A stretch of 64,000 nucleotides of DNA from Marilutibacter spongiae (GTDB lineage: Bacteria; Pseudomonadota; Gammaproteobacteria; Xanthomonadales; Xanthomonadaceae): NCBI RefSeq assembly GCF_014145325.1, contig NZ_JACHTF010000011.1, forward strand, positions 1 through 64,000, given 5' to 3'. The position numbers were made by a program, and so were the translations under genes. Position 1 is the first letter of the stretch. Each line of letters opens with the position of its first letter. This document shows, in pieces, positions 25,479 through 38,170 of this stretch. The notes under the pieces are model-generated. The model ran no database searches and had not been told where the DNA came from. It saw only the letters and a list, made by a program, of their open reading frames with translations.

Positions 25479-26834
25479 ATGAACAAGTCTTCGCCGCCCG
25501 TCGAGGTCCGACCCAGCGCCCTGGCGCTGCTGCCGCTGTTCCTGTTCCTGCTGCTGTTCTTCGGCGCCGGCCTGTACTTCACCGGCCAGGGCGAGGCCAT
25601 GGGCTTCTACCAGCTGCACGCGCCGGTGGCGGTGCTGCCTGCGCTGGCGCTGGCGGCCTGGCTGGCGTGGCGGCGACGCATCCCGCCGATGGCGCCGTTG
25701 CTGGCCGGGATGGGCCACCCGAACGTCATGCTCATGTGCCTGGTCTTCCTGCTGGCGGGCGCCTTCGCGACCGTCTCCAAGGCGGTCGGCGCGGTCGATG
25801 CGGTGGTCGCCCTGGGCCTGGGCGCGCTGCCGGCTTCGCTGATCCTGCCCGGCCTGTTCCTGGTGGCGGGGTTCATCGCCCTGGCCATCGGCACCTCGAT
25901 GGGCACCATCGCCGCGGTGGTGCCGGTCGCGCTGGGCGTGTCCGACGCGGCCGGCCTGGACGCAGGCCTGGTGCTGGGCGCCGTGGTGGGCGGGGCGATG
26001 TTCGGCGACAACCTGTCGATCATCTCCGACACGACCATCGCCGCCACCCGCAGCCAGGGCTGCCGGATGCAGGACAAGTTCCTGGAGAACCTGAAGTTCG
26101 CCCTGCCTGCGGCGTTCGTCACCGTGGCCGCGCTGGCCTTCCTCGGCGACAGCGCCCCGGTCGCCGCACCCGACGATCCGGTCAGCCGCTGGCTGGTGCT
26201 GCCCTACCTGGCGGTGCTGGGCCTGGCCCTGGCCGGCATGAACGTGGTGGTGGTGCTGGGCATCGGCCTCGTGCTGGCCGGCGCGATGGGCGTCTGGCTG
26301 GGCGGCTACGACGCCATGAGTTTTTCCGGCGACATCTATACCGGCTTCGAGGGCATGGTGGAGATCACCCTGCTGGCCCTGCTGATCGGCGGCCTGGCCG
26401 AGTTGACCCGGGTCACCGGCGGCCTGGCCTGGCTGGCGGCGACGATCCGCCGCTTCGCGCGTGGGCACCGCGGGCGCCGTGCGGGCGAGCTGAGCATCGC
26501 CGCGCTGGCGGCGGGCAGCGATGCGCTGACCGCCAACAACACCGTGGCCATCCTGGTCAGCGGCAGCCTGGCCAAGGACATCGCCGACCACCACGGCATC
26601 AGCGGCCGCCGCAGTGCCAGCGTGCTGGATGTGTTCTCCTGCGTGATGCAGGGCCTGCTGCCCTATGGTGCGCAGATCCTGCTGGCCGGTTCGCTGGCGG
26701 GGATATCGCCGCTGGCGATCGCCGGGCAGGTGTACTACTGCTGGGTACTGGCGGCGATCGCGGTGGCGTTCATGCTGTGGCCCTCGCGATCGTCGCAGCC
26801 GCCGGTCGCCGCGCCAGCGTCGCGGCGCGGCTAG
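25479..26834 (+). CDS. NhaC-family Na+/H+ antiporter
   Basis: Inner-membrane transporter of 451 residues with about ten to eleven hydrophobic helices. The family signature regions are visible: GTSMGTIAAVVPVALGV, GGAMFGDNLSIISDTTIAA (with the conserved acidic residues of the transport path) and NNTVAILVSGSLAKDIADHH. It is expected to exchange cytoplasmic Na+ or a related solute for protons; the ion cannot be fixed from sequence. It lies between two strong terminators, so it is a single-gene unit. Confidence 0.88.
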   Translation: MNKSSPPVEVRPSALALLPLFLFLLLFFGAGLYFTGQGEAMGFYQLHAPVAVLPALALAAWLAWRRRIPPMAPLLAGMGHPNVMLMCLVFLLAGAFATVSKAVGAVDAVVALGLGALPASLILPGLFLVAGFIALAIGTSMGTIAAVVPVALGVSDAAGLDAGLVLGAVVGGAMFGDNLSIISDTTIAATRSQGCRMQDKFLENLKFALPAAFVTVAALAFLGDSAPVAAPDDPVSRWLVLPYLAVLGLALAGMNVVVVLGIGLVLAGAMGVWLGGYDAMSFSGDIYTGFEGMVEITLLALLIGGLAELTRVTGGLAWLAATIRRFARGHRGRRAGELSIAALAAGSDALTANNTVAILVSGSLAKDIADHHGISGRRSASVLDVFSCVMQGLLPYGAQILLAGSLAGISPLAIAGQVYYCWVLAAIAVAFMLWPSRSSQPPVAAPASRRG

Positions 26835-26860
26835 GGCAGGGGCGCCTGCCGGCAAAAGGA

Positions 26861-26884
26861 AAGGGGCGCCGAGGCGCCCCTTTC
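26861..26884. terminator. Bidirectional terminator between convergent genes
   Basis: AAAGGGGCGC paired with GCGCCCCTTT around loop CGAG. The A and T runs at the two ends let it act for both the antiporter (plus) and the Bax-inhibitor gene (minus). Confidence 0.85.
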
Positions 26885-26907
26885 GCATGCAGCAGGTTGC
26901 GGCGGGA

Positions 26908-27663
26908 TCAGCGCGACTGCAGCTTCGACAACAGGCGCAGGAACTCCACGTACAGCCAGACCAGGGTGACCAGCAGGCCGAAGGCGCCGTACCACTCCAT
27001 GTACTTGGGCGCGCCGCGCTCGACGCCGGTCTCGATGAAGTCGAAGTCCAGCACCAGGTTCAGCGCCGCGATCACCACCACGAACAGGCTGAAGCCGATG
27101 CCGATGATGCCCGACTCGTGGATCAGCGGGATCTGCACGCCGAACATGCCCAGCACCATGCTGGCCAGGTAGACCAGGAAGATGCCGCCGGTGGCGGCGA
27201 CGATGCCGAGCTTGAAGTTCTCCGTCGCCTTGATCAGGCCCGAGCGATAGGCGAACAACAGCGCGAACAGGGTGCCGAAGGTGAGCAGCACCGCCTGCAT
27301 GACGATGCCTTGGTAGAAGTGGTTGTACATCGCCGAGATCGCGCCGAGGAAAAAGCCCTCGACGATCGCGTAGAGCGGGGCGGTGACGGGCGCCCACTCC
27401 TTCTTGAACACGGTGACCAGGGCCAGTACGAGGCCGCCGATCGCGCCGCCCCACAGGTACGGGCCGGCGCCGACCGGGCCGTCGAGGGTGAACTCGACCT
27501 GGCTCCAGGCGAAGGCCGCGGTGATCACGCACAGCAGGAGCAGCACGCCGGTCTTGTGGACCGTGCCGTTCAGGGTCATGACGTCGCCGCTGCCCTGGAC
27601 GACGCTGCCGCTGGCGAGGTCGAGGAAGGTGGATTCTTTCAGTGCCGGATTGCCGCTGCGCAT
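26908..27663 (-). CDS. Bax inhibitor-1 / YccA family membrane protein
   Basis: Polytopic membrane protein of 251 residues with seven hydrophobic segments, typical of the BI-1 fold (GVLLLLCVITAAFAW, EGFFLGAISAMYNHF, LNLVLDFDFIETGVERGAPKY-type region near 195-215). E. coli YccA modulates FtsH; YbhL and related proteins are Ca2+-leak or stress-linked. This protein belongs to the longer YccA-like DUF branch with a 30-residue cytoplasmic N-terminus. AGGAG lies five bases before the ATG at 27663. Its own 5' side faces the tRNA cluster promoter. Confidence 0.88.
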   Translation of the reverse strand: MRSGNPALKESTFLDLASGSVVQGSGDVMTLNGTVHKTGVLLLLCVITAAFAWSQVEFTLDGPVGAGPYLWGGAIGGLVLALVTVFKKEWAPVTAPLYAIVEGFFLGAISAMYNHFYQGIVMQAVLLTFGTLFALLFAYRSGLIKATENFKLGIVAATGGIFLVYLASMVLGMFGVQIPLIHESGIIGIGFSLFVVVIAALNLVLDFDFIETGVERGAPKYMEWYGAFGLLVTLVWLYVEFLRLLSKLQSR

Positions 27664-27764
27664 GCTCGCTCCTGAAGTGGCATGTGGATCGGGGCGGTCG
27701 GTGCCGCCGTTCATGTTGGAGCATACACGGCCCCGCGCGCGCTGGCGCACGGTGCACGTGCTCG

Positions 27765-27793
27765 TTGACAGTTGCCCGCACCAAGCCCAAAAT
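27765..27793 (+). promoter_or_regulatory. Promoter of the tRNA-Pro/Arg/His cluster
   Basis: A perfect -35 TTGACA, 17-base spacer and -10 CAAAAT, with a GC-rich discriminator. The predicted transcript starts about 38 bases before tRNA-Pro. Confidence 0.75.
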
Positions 27794-27837
27794 GGCCGGC
27801 CTTTCGCGGCGTTGGCGCGCAACGGAAGTCCGGACCT

Positions 27838-27914
27838 CGGGGCATAGCGCAGTCTGGTAGCGCATCTGCTTTGGGAGCAGAGGGTCGGGGGTTCGAATCC
27901 CTCTGCCCCGACCA
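27838..27914 (+). tRNA. tRNA-Pro (anticodon TGG)
   Basis: A 77-base cloverleaf: acceptor CGGGGCA pairs with TGCCCCG, anticodon loop carries TGG, T-loop GTTCGAATC is intact, and CCA is encoded. First gene of a tRNA run expressed from the promoter at 27765. Confidence 0.97.
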
Positions 27915-27948
27915 AGCCCGGCGCAGGCCGGTTAAGATGCTGGGCCTC

Positions 27949-28025
27949 GCGCCCGTAGCTCAACCGGACAGAGCATCGGCCTTCTAAGCCGACGGTTGCA
28001 GGTTCGAGTCCTGCCGGGCGCGCCA
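27949..28025 (+). tRNA. tRNA-Arg (anticodon TCT)
   Basis: A 77-base tRNA with acceptor GCGCCCG/CGGGCGC, anticodon loop CTTCTAA giving TCT, T-loop GTTCGAGTC and encoded CCA. It reads AGA/AGG, rare codons in a genome this GC-rich. Confidence 0.97.
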
Positions 28026-28045
28026 GTGAACGTGTACGTTTTTGT

Positions 28046-28123
28046 GGTGGGTGTAGCTCAGTTGGTTAGAGTACTGGATTGTGATTCCAGTGGTCGGGGG
28101 TTCGAATCCCCTCATCCACCCCA
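28046..28123 (+). tRNA. tRNA-His (anticodon GTG)
   Basis: The acceptor stem GTGGGTG is preceded by the encoded extra G-1, which pairs with the C discriminator, the hallmark of tRNA-His. The anticodon is GTG and CCA is encoded. Confidence 0.97.
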
Positions 28124-28164
28124 TTCATTGCGGTAGTTGTTGCAGCAGGTTGTGGTAAAAAGTG

Positions 28165-28193
28165 TTTGCGAGCCGGGAATGTTCTGCTATCAT
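28165..28193 (+). promoter_or_regulatory. Promoter of tRNA-Lys
   Basis: TTTGCG at 28165 and an extended -10 (TGCTATCAT, hexamer 28188-28193) with 17-base spacing, 16 bases before the tRNA. Confidence 0.6.
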
Positions 28194-28208
28194 CCCGCTC
28201 CGCGATTT

Positions 28209-28284
28209 GGGCCGTTAGCTCAGTTGGTAGAGCAGTTGACTCTTAATCAATAGGTCCAAGGTTCGAATCCTTGACGGCCCACCA
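28209..28284 (+). tRNA. tRNA-Lys (anticodon CTT)
   Basis: A 76-base tRNA with acceptor GGGCCGT/ACGGCCC, anticodon loop CTCTTAA giving CTT, and encoded CCA. It reads AAG, the dominant lysine codon here. Confidence 0.97.
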
Positions 28285-28292
28285 AATCGAAG

Positions 28293-28322
28293 AACACCCG
28301 GCCCCGCGCCGGGTGTTTTTTT
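28293..28322 (+). terminator. Terminator after tRNA-Lys
   Basis: A nine-base stem AACACCCGG/CCGGGTGTT with a seven-base loop, running into seven consecutive T. Confidence 0.9.
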
Positions 28323-28385
28323 ATGCGCGGACCATGGGCAGCGGGCGCGGTCGCGCTCTAGAATGCCCCGGTTGGCGGCCTCATC

Positions 28386-28470
<85 letters not shown>

Positions 28471-28679
28471 GGCCCGGTCGCCGGGTGCCCGGGCAGGCGA
28501 GGGCACGGGGCGCGTTCGTCGCAGTCCCGCCGGAGACGTGACCGGCACGGCTGGCAACTGGCGGCCATATCGGGGAAAATAGTCCGTTCCGCTGCCGTCC
28601 GGCCCCGTGCCGCCGGCCGCATCTGGACAGCTCAGTCAAACATCGTGCCGAGGCAGGCTGCCCGGTAGCAGGAGTGGAT

Positions 28680-29978
28680 ATGCAAGTTTCGGTTGAATCC
28701 GTCGGTAACCTCGAGCGCCGCATGACCTTCAGCCTCCCGGCCGACCGCCTGGAGAGCCAGGTGGGCGGCCGCCTGCGCGAGATCGCGCGCGGCGCCAGGA
28801 TCAAGGGCTTCCGCCCGGGCAAGGTCCCGGCCAAGGTCATCGAGCAGCGCTTCGGCCAGCAGGTCCGCGCCGAGATCCTGGACGGCATGCTGCGCGAGGG
28901 CTTCAGCAACGCGGTCCGCGAGCAGTCGCTCAAGATCGCCGGCAACCCCAGCATCGAGCCGGTCGAGGGCGGGGAAGAGCTCGCCTACGTGGCGACCTTC
29001 GAGGTGGTGCCGGACTTCGGCGACATCGACGTCGCCAAGCTCAACGTCGTGCGCCACACCGCCGAGGTCGCCGACGGCGACATCGACACCATGATCGAGA
29101 ACCTGCGCCTGCAGCGCCGCAGCTGGAACGCGGTCGACCGGGCCGCCGCCGAGGGCGATGCCGTCGAGATCGAGACCTGGTCGCAGGCGGGCGAGCAGCG
29201 CGTGCCGGCCGAGGGCGTCGAGCGCGGCACCACCGTCATCGGCTCGGGCGCGATGTTCCCGGCCATCGAGTCGGCGCTGGTCGGCCTGAAGGCCGGCGAG
29301 GAGAAGGAAGCCGAGGTCGAGTTCCCCGCCGACTGGCGCATGCCGGCCTTCGCCGGCAAGAAGGTCGCCGTCCACCTGAAGGCGGTCAAGGTGTCCGAGC
29401 CGGTCCTGCCCGAGGTCGACGCCGAGTTCATCAAGAGCTTCGGGGTCAAGAGCGGCGAGCCGGAACAGTTCCGCGCCGACATCCGCAGCAACCTGGCGCG
29501 CGAGCTCAAGGGCGCGCTGATGACCCGCCTGCGCCGCGAGGTCGGCGAGCAGCTGATCGCCGCGTACTCCGACGTCGAGATGCCGCCCCGCCTGGTCGAG
29601 AACGAAGCCCGCCAGATGGCCGCCCAGGCCGCCGAGCAGGCGCGTCGCCAGGGGCGCAAGATCGACCGCATCCCGGACGATGCCCACCTGGGTTTCACCG
29701 ACGCCGCGCGCAAGCGCGTGCTGGTCGGGCTGATCGTGGGCGAAGTGGCCCGTCGCAACGAGCTCAAGCTCGAGCCGGCGCGCCTCAACGAGACGCTCAA
29801 CCTGATCGCCTCGACCTACGAGGAGCCGCAGCAGGTCATCGAGCTGTACCGCAACGATCCGCAGCTGATGAACGGCCTGCAGGCGCGGGTGATGGAGGAG
29901 CAGGTGATCGACTGGATCGCCGAGCGCGCCCAGCACACCGAGCAGCCGCTTTCGTTCAGCGAAGCGATCCGCCAGTAA
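28680..29978 (+). CDS. tig: Trigger factor
   Basis: Ribosome-bound chaperone and prolyl isomerase, 432 residues, the family length. The N-terminal ribosome-binding domain holds the signature region [12 protein letters not shown] near residue 43; the FKBP-type domain lies at about 150-245 (GDAVEIETW to VAVHLKAV), and the helical chaperone domain follows. The ATG at 28680 is chosen because AGGAG lies five bases upstream; the in-frame GTG at 28674 falls inside that ribosome binding site. Confidence 0.96.
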   Translation: MQVSVESVGNLERRMTFSLPADRLESQVGGRLREIARGARIKGFRPGKVPAKVIEQRFGQQVRAEILDGMLREGFSNAVREQSLKIAGNPSIEPVEGGEELAYVATFEVVPDFGDIDVAKLNVVRHTAEVADGDIDTMIENLRLQRRSWNAVDRAAAEGDAVEIETWSQAGEQRVPAEGVERGTTVIGSGAMFPAIESALVGLKAGEEKEAEVEFPADWRMPAFAGKKVAVHLKAVKVSEPVLPEVDAEFIKSFGVKSGEPEQFRADIRSNLARELKGALMTRLRREVGEQLIAAYSDVEMPPRLVENEARQMAAQAAEQARRQGRKIDRIPDDAHLGFTDAARKRVLVGLIVGEVARRNELKLEPARLNETLNLIASTYEEPQQVIELYRNDPQLMNGLQARVMEEQVIDWIAERAQHTEQPLSFSEAIRQ

Positions 29979-29986
29979 GCCCGCGC

Positions 29987-30008
29987 GCCGTCCCGCCCGC
30001 GGGACGGC
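29987..30008 (+). terminator. Hairpin after tig
   Basis: A nine-base stem GCCGTCCCG/CGGGACGGC with a four-base loop, nine bases after the stop. No T tract follows; a second hairpin at 30022 may do the terminating. Confidence 0.45.
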
Positions 30009-30021
30009 AGGCGACCCGAAG

Positions 30022-30055
30022 GGCCGGCCTCCGGTGCGTGCACCGGGCCGGCCTT
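30022..30055 (+). terminator. Second hairpin between tig and clpP
   Basis: GGCCGGC and CCGGTG arms pair with CACCGG and GCCGGCC around a short loop, followed by TTGTCGTT. The tail is weakly T-rich, so partial termination or attenuation between tig and clpP is possible. Confidence 0.45.
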
Positions 30056-30165
30056 GTCGTTCCAGCGGGCCGGGCGCGCCATGGAGGCCGATTGCCCCTT
30101 GCGTCGTGCCGCGAATGGCCCCAAGTTGGACGCATCACACCCTTGATCCCGCAGGTGCCCCGTTG

Positions 30166-30792
30166 ATGGACAACCGAACCAAAGCCCTGAACCTCGTGCC
30201 GATGGTGGTCGAACAGACCAGCCGGGGCGAGCGTGCCTACGACATCTACTCGCGCCTGCTCAAGGAGCGGGTGATCTTCCTGGTGGGCGGGGTCGATGAC
30301 CACGTCGCCAACGTGATCGTCGCGCAGATGCTGTTCCTCGAGGCCGAGAACCCCGAGAAGGACATCAGCCTGTACATCAACTCGCCGGGCGGCATCGTCA
30401 CCGCCGGCATGGCGATCTACGACACGATGCAGTACATCAAGCCGGACGTCAGCACGATCTGCGTGGGCCAGGCGGCGAGCATGGGTGCGCTGCTGCTTGC
30501 ATCGGGCGCGCAGGGCAAGCGCTACGCGCTGCCGAACTCGCGCGTGATGATCCACCAGCCGCTGGGCGGCTTCCAGGGCCAGGCGACGGACATCGACATC
30601 CATGCCCGCGAGATCCTGGGCATGCGCCAGCGCCTGAACGAGATCCTGTCCAAGCACACCGGCCAGTCGCTGGAAACCATTGCCCACGACACCGAGCGCG
30701 ACAACTTCAAGGGGGCCGAGGCCGCCCGTGAATACGGCCTGGTCGACCAGGTGCTGGAGCGTCGCCCGGAAGAGTCGATCCAGGCAGGCTGA
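30166..30792 (+). CDS. clpP: ClpP protease subunit
   Basis: Serine peptidase that forms the tetradecameric chamber of ClpXP/ClpAP. The 208-residue protein carries the triad S105 (GQAASMGA), H130 (MIHQPLGG) and D179 (TERDNF). The short N-terminal propeptide precedes LVPMVVEQT, the usual processing and loop region. It stands between tig and clpX in the classical order. Confidence 0.98.
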   Translation: MDNRTKALNLVPMVVEQTSRGERAYDIYSRLLKERVIFLVGGVDDHVANVIVAQMLFLEAENPEKDISLYINSPGGIVTAGMAIYDTMQYIKPDVSTICVGQAASMGALLLASGAQGKRYALPNSRVMIHQPLGGFQGQATDIDIHAREILGMRQRLNEILSKHTGQSLETIAHDTERDNFKGAEAAREYGLVDQVLERRPEESIQAG

Positions 30793-30846
30793 CGGATTGC
30801 CCGGGTTCGACCACAAGTTGTTGATTGGACAAGTAATTAATTGCAG

Positions 30847-30886
30847 GTCCCGGTATGGCTGCCATACCGGGACGCTGTGCTATTCT
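30847..30886 (+). promoter_or_regulatory. Perfect hairpin and extended -10 upstream of clpX
   Basis: GTCCCGGTATGG and CCATACCGGGAC form a perfect 12-base inverted repeat with a 3-base centre (30847-30873). An extended -10, TGCTATTCT (hexamer 30881-30886), lies eight bases downstream, 68 bases before clpX. No -35 is seen, as can occur with extended -10 promoters. The palindrome may be an operator, or end or process the clpP transcript. Confidence 0.5.
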
Positions 30887-30954
30887 CGACTCGCGCCAGC
30901 CCCGCACCTCGCGGTCGGCGAGATTCAAGCCACACGTACGATTTGGGCCAAAGC

Positions 30955-32247
<1,293 letters not shown>

Positions 32248-32269
32248 TCGCCGCGCTTTCCCGACCGCC

Positions 32270-32300
32270 GAACGCCGCCCCCGGGGCGGCGTTCGCGTTT
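32270..32300 (+). terminator. Terminator after clpX
   Basis: A ten-base stem GAACGCCGCC/GGCGGCGTTC with a five-base loop, followed by GCGTTT. The T run is short. Confidence 0.7.
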
Positions 32301-32477
32301 CCGGGCGCCGCGCGCCATCCGTCTGATTTCCCTGGATATTCGTCCCGGCCGCGGGCGGGCTGTGACGGGACTGCTTGCATCTGTCGGCGCAGGCCCCCAT
32401 AACCGTGGCATGGGCACCTGGCCCAGCGGCGGCCGTATCTCCCGTGCGGCGGCCCACCCCCCGATTCCGGAGACCCC

Positions 32478-34916
<2,439 letters not shown>

Positions 34917-34980
34917 GCGTGTCCGTCCGTCAGAAACGCGCGCTGAAGGCTGAAACCCGCATCACAGCTAGCTTTCACGC

Positions 34981-35010
34981 TTGCGTCGCTTGCGTACGCA
35001 CTGGTATAAC
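34981..35010 (+). promoter_or_regulatory. Candidate promoter of hupB
   Basis: TTGCGT at 34981, an 18-base spacer and TATAAC at 35005-35010, which also has the TGG extension. It would give a leader of about 140 bases before hupB. Confidence 0.55.
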
Positions 35011-35155
35011 GAGCGCAACCGCGTCGACGTCGTCCCGCATGCCGTCGAGCGTGGTCAAATCGATCGGGGTGATCCTGCCGGGTCGTTGATCCGGGTTCCG
35101 GGGCGCTTCGATTTTCAGAACAATGCGGCCATGTCCGCAAAGGGAGTCAAAACGA

Positions 35156-35428
35156 ATGAACAAGGCTGAGCTTATTGAGGCTGTCGCTGAAGCGGCTGAT
35201 CTGTCCAAGACCGATGCGGCTTCCGCCGTCGATGGGTTCGTCAGCGTGATCACCAAGGCGCTCAAGAAGGGCGACACCGTGACGCTGGTGGGCTTTGGCA
35301 CCTTCCAGGTCCGCAAGCGCGCCGCGCGCCAGGGCCGCAACCCGAAGACCGGCGAGACCATCAAGATCAAGGCCTCGAAAAATCCTGCATTCAAGGCTGG
35401 TAAGGCGCTGAAGGATGCAGTAAACTAA
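35156..35428 (+). CDS. hupB: DNA-binding protein HU-beta
   Basis: Histone-like nucleoid protein of 90 residues. The helical dimer domain starts [18 protein letters not shown], and the DNA-binding arm reads [20 protein letters not shown] with the intercalating Pro. AGGGAG lies upstream of the ATG at 35156. The lon-hupB order is conserved in proteobacteria. Confidence 0.97.
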   Translation: MNKAELIEAVAEAADLSKTDAASAVDGFVSVITKALKKGDTVTLVGFGTFQVRKRAARQGRNPKTGETIKIKASKNPAFKAGKALKDAVN

Positions 35429-35474
35429 CTAGCTCGGCCGGCGGCACTGCAACATGTGTCAAAGGCGACGCACC

Positions 35475-35549
35475 GGGTGCTTAGCTCAGTGGTAGAGCGT
35501 CTCCTTTACACGGAGAGGGTCGGGGGTTCGAAACCCTCAGCACCCACCA
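35475..35549 (+). tRNA. tRNA-Val (anticodon TAC)
   Basis: A 75-base tRNA with acceptor GGGTGCT/AGCACCC, anticodon loop TTTACAC giving TAC, T-loop GTTCGAAAC and encoded CCA. Confidence 0.97.
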
Positions 35550-35583
35550 GCATCCAGTCGTCAGTGCGAAAGGTTTCAAGCGC

Positions 35584-35660
35584 GGAGCGGTAGTTCAGTT
35601 GGTTAGAATGCTGGCCTGTCACGCCGGAGGTCGCGGGTTCGAGTCCCGTCCGCTCCGCCA
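35584..35660 (+). tRNA. tRNA-Asp (anticodon GTC), copy 1
   Basis: A 77-base tRNA with acceptor GGAGCGG/CCGCTCC, anticodon GTC and encoded CCA. It is identical over its length to the copy at 35795. Confidence 0.97.
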
Positions 35661-35669
35661 GTTTTACCC

Positions 35670-35699
35670 GAAGGCGCCCTTGTCGGCGCCTTCGCTTTT
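35670..35699 (+). terminator. Terminator between the tRNA-Asp copies
   Basis: A nine-base stem GAAGGCGCC/GGCGCCTTC with a six-base loop and the tail GCTTTTA. Confidence 0.75.
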
Positions 35700-35794
35700 A
35701 AGTGAGAGCCGGTGTTTTCCGGACCCCTGCGCGGGGCGTGGAAAATCCGGGCGCAACGGCCGATGGCCGTTGTCTACAACCAGGTTCAAGGCGC

Positions 35795-35871
35795 GGAGCG
35801 GTAGTTCAGTTGGTTAGAATGCTGGCCTGTCACGCCGGAGGTCGCGGGTTCGAGTCCCGTCCGCTCCGCCA
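35795..35871 (+). tRNA. tRNA-Asp (anticodon GTC), copy 2
   Basis: Identical to the copy 211 bases upstream, including the flanking GCGC just before the 5' end. A recent duplication or gene conversion keeps the pair the same. Confidence 0.97.
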
Positions 35872-35883
35872 GTCTTGTTTGCG

Positions 35884-35915
35884 ACGGCATCCCGGTTCCC
35901 GGGGTGCCGTTTTTC
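35884..35915 (+). terminator. Terminator after second tRNA-Asp
   Basis: ACGGCATCCC pairs with GGGGTGCCGT (one G-T wobble) around a seven-base loop and runs into TTTTTCTTT. Confidence 0.88.
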
Positions 35916-36058
35916 TTTGCATCACCGCGCGCCCGCGCCGGCGCGGGACCGTCGGCGCATGGGGCCGACCGGGCGGTACCGCGGCCGTGACCGCGGGGGC
36001 TTCGCCGCGGGCTGAACCACGGTAGACTGTCGGGCTTCCGCATCAACGCGACTCGAAC

Positions 36059-38038
36059 ATGCTGCAGACACTTCGCGAAAAATCCTCTGGCCTGCTGGGC
36101 ACCATCGTGCTCGCCATCCTGATCGTGCCGCTCGGCCTGTTCGGCATCGACCAGTACCTCGTGCAGGGCAGCAACGACACCGTGGCCCGCGTCCAGGCGC
36201 CCCCCGCATGGTGGCCGGATGCGCCGTCGTGGTGGCCGGTGTCGATGGCCTGGCAGGAAGAGACGGTCAGCGTCGACGACTTCCGGAGCCGTTTCGACCA
36301 GGCCCGGCAGCAGGCGCGTGCGCAGCAGGGCGAGGCCTTCGACCCGCGCGACTTCGAGAGCGTCGACAACAAGCGCAAGGTGCTCGAGACCCTCATCGAC
36401 CAGCGCGTGCAGCGCCTGGCGGCGCGCAACGGCGGCGTCGTGGTCAGCGACCGCCTGGTCCGCTCGACGATCCAGGAGATCCCGGCGTTCCAGGTCGACG
36501 GCAAGTTCAACCCAGAGCGTTACCAGCTCGCGCTCGCCTCGCAGGTGCCGGCGCAGAGCCCGGGCCAGTTCCAGGCGACGGTGCGCGAAAGCCTCGAAGA
36601 GACGCTCGTGCCCGCCGGACTGCAGGAAAGCAGCTTCGCCACGAAGTCTGAAATGGATCGCCTGGTGAAGCTGATCGGCGAGCGTCGCGACGTGCACATG
36701 CTCATCCTCCCGCCCGACGGCGACGAGGTCGAGGTGCCCCAGGCCGACGCGAAGGCGTGGTACGACAGCCACCCGGCGGACTTCCGCGCGCCGGAGACGG
36801 TGACCCTGGAGTACGTGGAAATCGATACCGCCTCGATCCCCGCACCGCCGCCGGCCGACGAAGCGGCCCTGCGTGCGCGCTACAAGGAGGAGATGGCGAA
36901 GTTCCAGACCTCCGAAGAGCGCCTGGCCTCGCACATCCTGGTCGAAGTCCCCGCCGATGCCGACGAGGCGACCGCCAAGGCTGCCCGGGAGAAGGCCGAG
37001 TCCCTCGCCGCCCAGGCGCGCGAGCCGGGCGCGGATTTCGCTGCCCTGGCCCAGGCCAACAGCGACGACGTGGGCTCCAAGGACGCGGGCGGCGACCTGG
37101 GCTGGGTCGGCAAGGGCATGATGGTCGCGCCCTTCGAGGACGCGCTGTTCGGCATGTCCGGGCCGGGCGTCAGCGACGCGGTACAGAGCGAGTTCGGCTG
37201 GCACGTCATCCAGTTGCGCGAAATCAAGGCCGGGCAGGTGGAGCCGTTCGAGCAGGTGCGCGAGACGCTGGCGCAGGAGCAGGCAACGGCCGATCGCGAG
37301 CGCGCGGTGAACGAGTTGATGACCCAGGTCGTCGACCAGATCTACAAGAACCCCAACGACCTGTCCGGCGTTGCCGCCGCGACCGGCCTGGAGGTGGAGA
37401 CCATCGGCCCGGTTTCGCGTGACTCCAGCGAGGGCATCATGGCCTCGCCGGGGGTCAAGCGCGCGGCATTCGACGAAGTGCGGATCCAGGACGGCACGAT
37501 CAGCGATCCGGTGGAGATCGCCCCCGGCCACAACGTGGTGATCCGTGTCTCGGCCCACCAGCCCGAGGCCGCGCGTCCCTTCGACAAGGTGCGCGGGCAG
37601 GTCGAGGCCGCGGTGCGCGCCGACCTTCTCGAGAAAACCGCCCGCAAGCAGGGTGCGGCGCTGCTCGCGCGCATGCGTGCCGGTGAGACCCTGGCACAGG
37701 TCGCCGAGTCGCGCGGCCTCGCCGAGCCCGATGCCATCCCGGGCGTGCCGCGCGGCGCGCCGGTGCCCAGCGTCGAGGTCAACGAGGCGATGTTCGCCGT
37801 CGACGCGCCGGCCGATGCGTCCAAGCCGACTCCGGGCATGTTCCCGCTGCCCGATGGCAGCCTGGTGCTGTTCACGGTGGACAAGGTCGTGCCCGGCGAT
37901 GCAGGCACCATCGACGATGCCCAGCGCGAAATGCTGAAGGGCCAGGTCGAGCAGGTCGCTGGCTACGAGGATGCGCAGTCCTACATCCGCGGCATGCGCA
38001 AGCGCATGACGGTCACGGTGTTCGAGGAAAACCTCTAG
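36059..38038 (+). CDS. ppiD: Periplasmic folding factor PpiD (SurA-N / PPIC domains)
   Basis: Membrane-anchored periplasmic chaperone with a parvulin domain, 659 residues (E. coli 623). One N-terminal transmembrane helix (about 13-34) anchors it; the SurA-like N-terminal chaperone part follows, then a PPIC domain at about 285-385 (SERLASHILVEV to EFGWHVIQLREI). A C-terminal chaperone-like region completes it. It helps proteins leaving the Sec translocon to fold. The lon-hupB-ppiD order is the usual proteobacterial one, here with tRNAs inserted. Confidence 0.93.
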   Translation: MLQTLREKSSGLLGTIVLAILIVPLGLFGIDQYLVQGSNDTVARVQAPPAWWPDAPSWWPVSMAWQEETVSVDDFRSRFDQARQQARAQQGEAFDPRDFESVDNKRKVLETLIDQRVQRLAARNGGVVVSDRLVRSTIQEIPAFQVDGKFNPERYQLALASQVPAQSPGQFQATVRESLEETLVPAGLQESSFATKSEMDRLVKLIGERRDVHMLILPPDGDEVEVPQADAKAWYDSHPADFRAPETVTLEYVEIDTASIPAPPPADEAALRARYKEEMAKFQTSEERLASHILVEVPADADEATAKAAREKAESLAAQAREPGADFAALAQANSDDVGSKDAGGDLGWVGKGMMVAPFEDALFGMSGPGVSDAVQSEFGWHVIQLREIKAGQVEPFEQVRETLAQEQATADRERAVNELMTQVVDQIYKNPNDLSGVAAATGLEVETIGPVSRDSSEGIMASPGVKRAAFDEVRIQDGTISDPVEIAPGHNVVIRVSAHQPEAARPFDKVRGQVEAAVRADLLEKTARKQGAALLARMRAGETLAQVAESRGLAEPDAIPGVPRGAPVPSVEVNEAMFAVDAPADASKPTPGMFPLPDGSLVLFTVDKVVPGDAGTIDDAQREMLKGQVEQVAGYEDAQSYIRGMRKRMTVTVFEENL

Positions 38039-38117
38039 GCGAAGGCTTCGCAGCCGGAATGGGACGCTCCCGTTCCGGCCCCGCGGGGCCGGCGACCGCG
38101 CCGCGTACGCCATGCAT

Positions 38118-38148
38118 GAAAAAGCCCGGCAGCTGCCGGGCTTTTTCT
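38118..38148. terminator. Bidirectional terminator between ppiD and fabI
   Basis: A perfect 14-base palindromic arm, AAAAAGCCCGGCAG/CTGCCGGGCTTTTT, serving both convergent genes. Confidence 0.92.
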
Positions 38149-38170
38149 ATTCGGGAGCTGTGGGTCTGGC

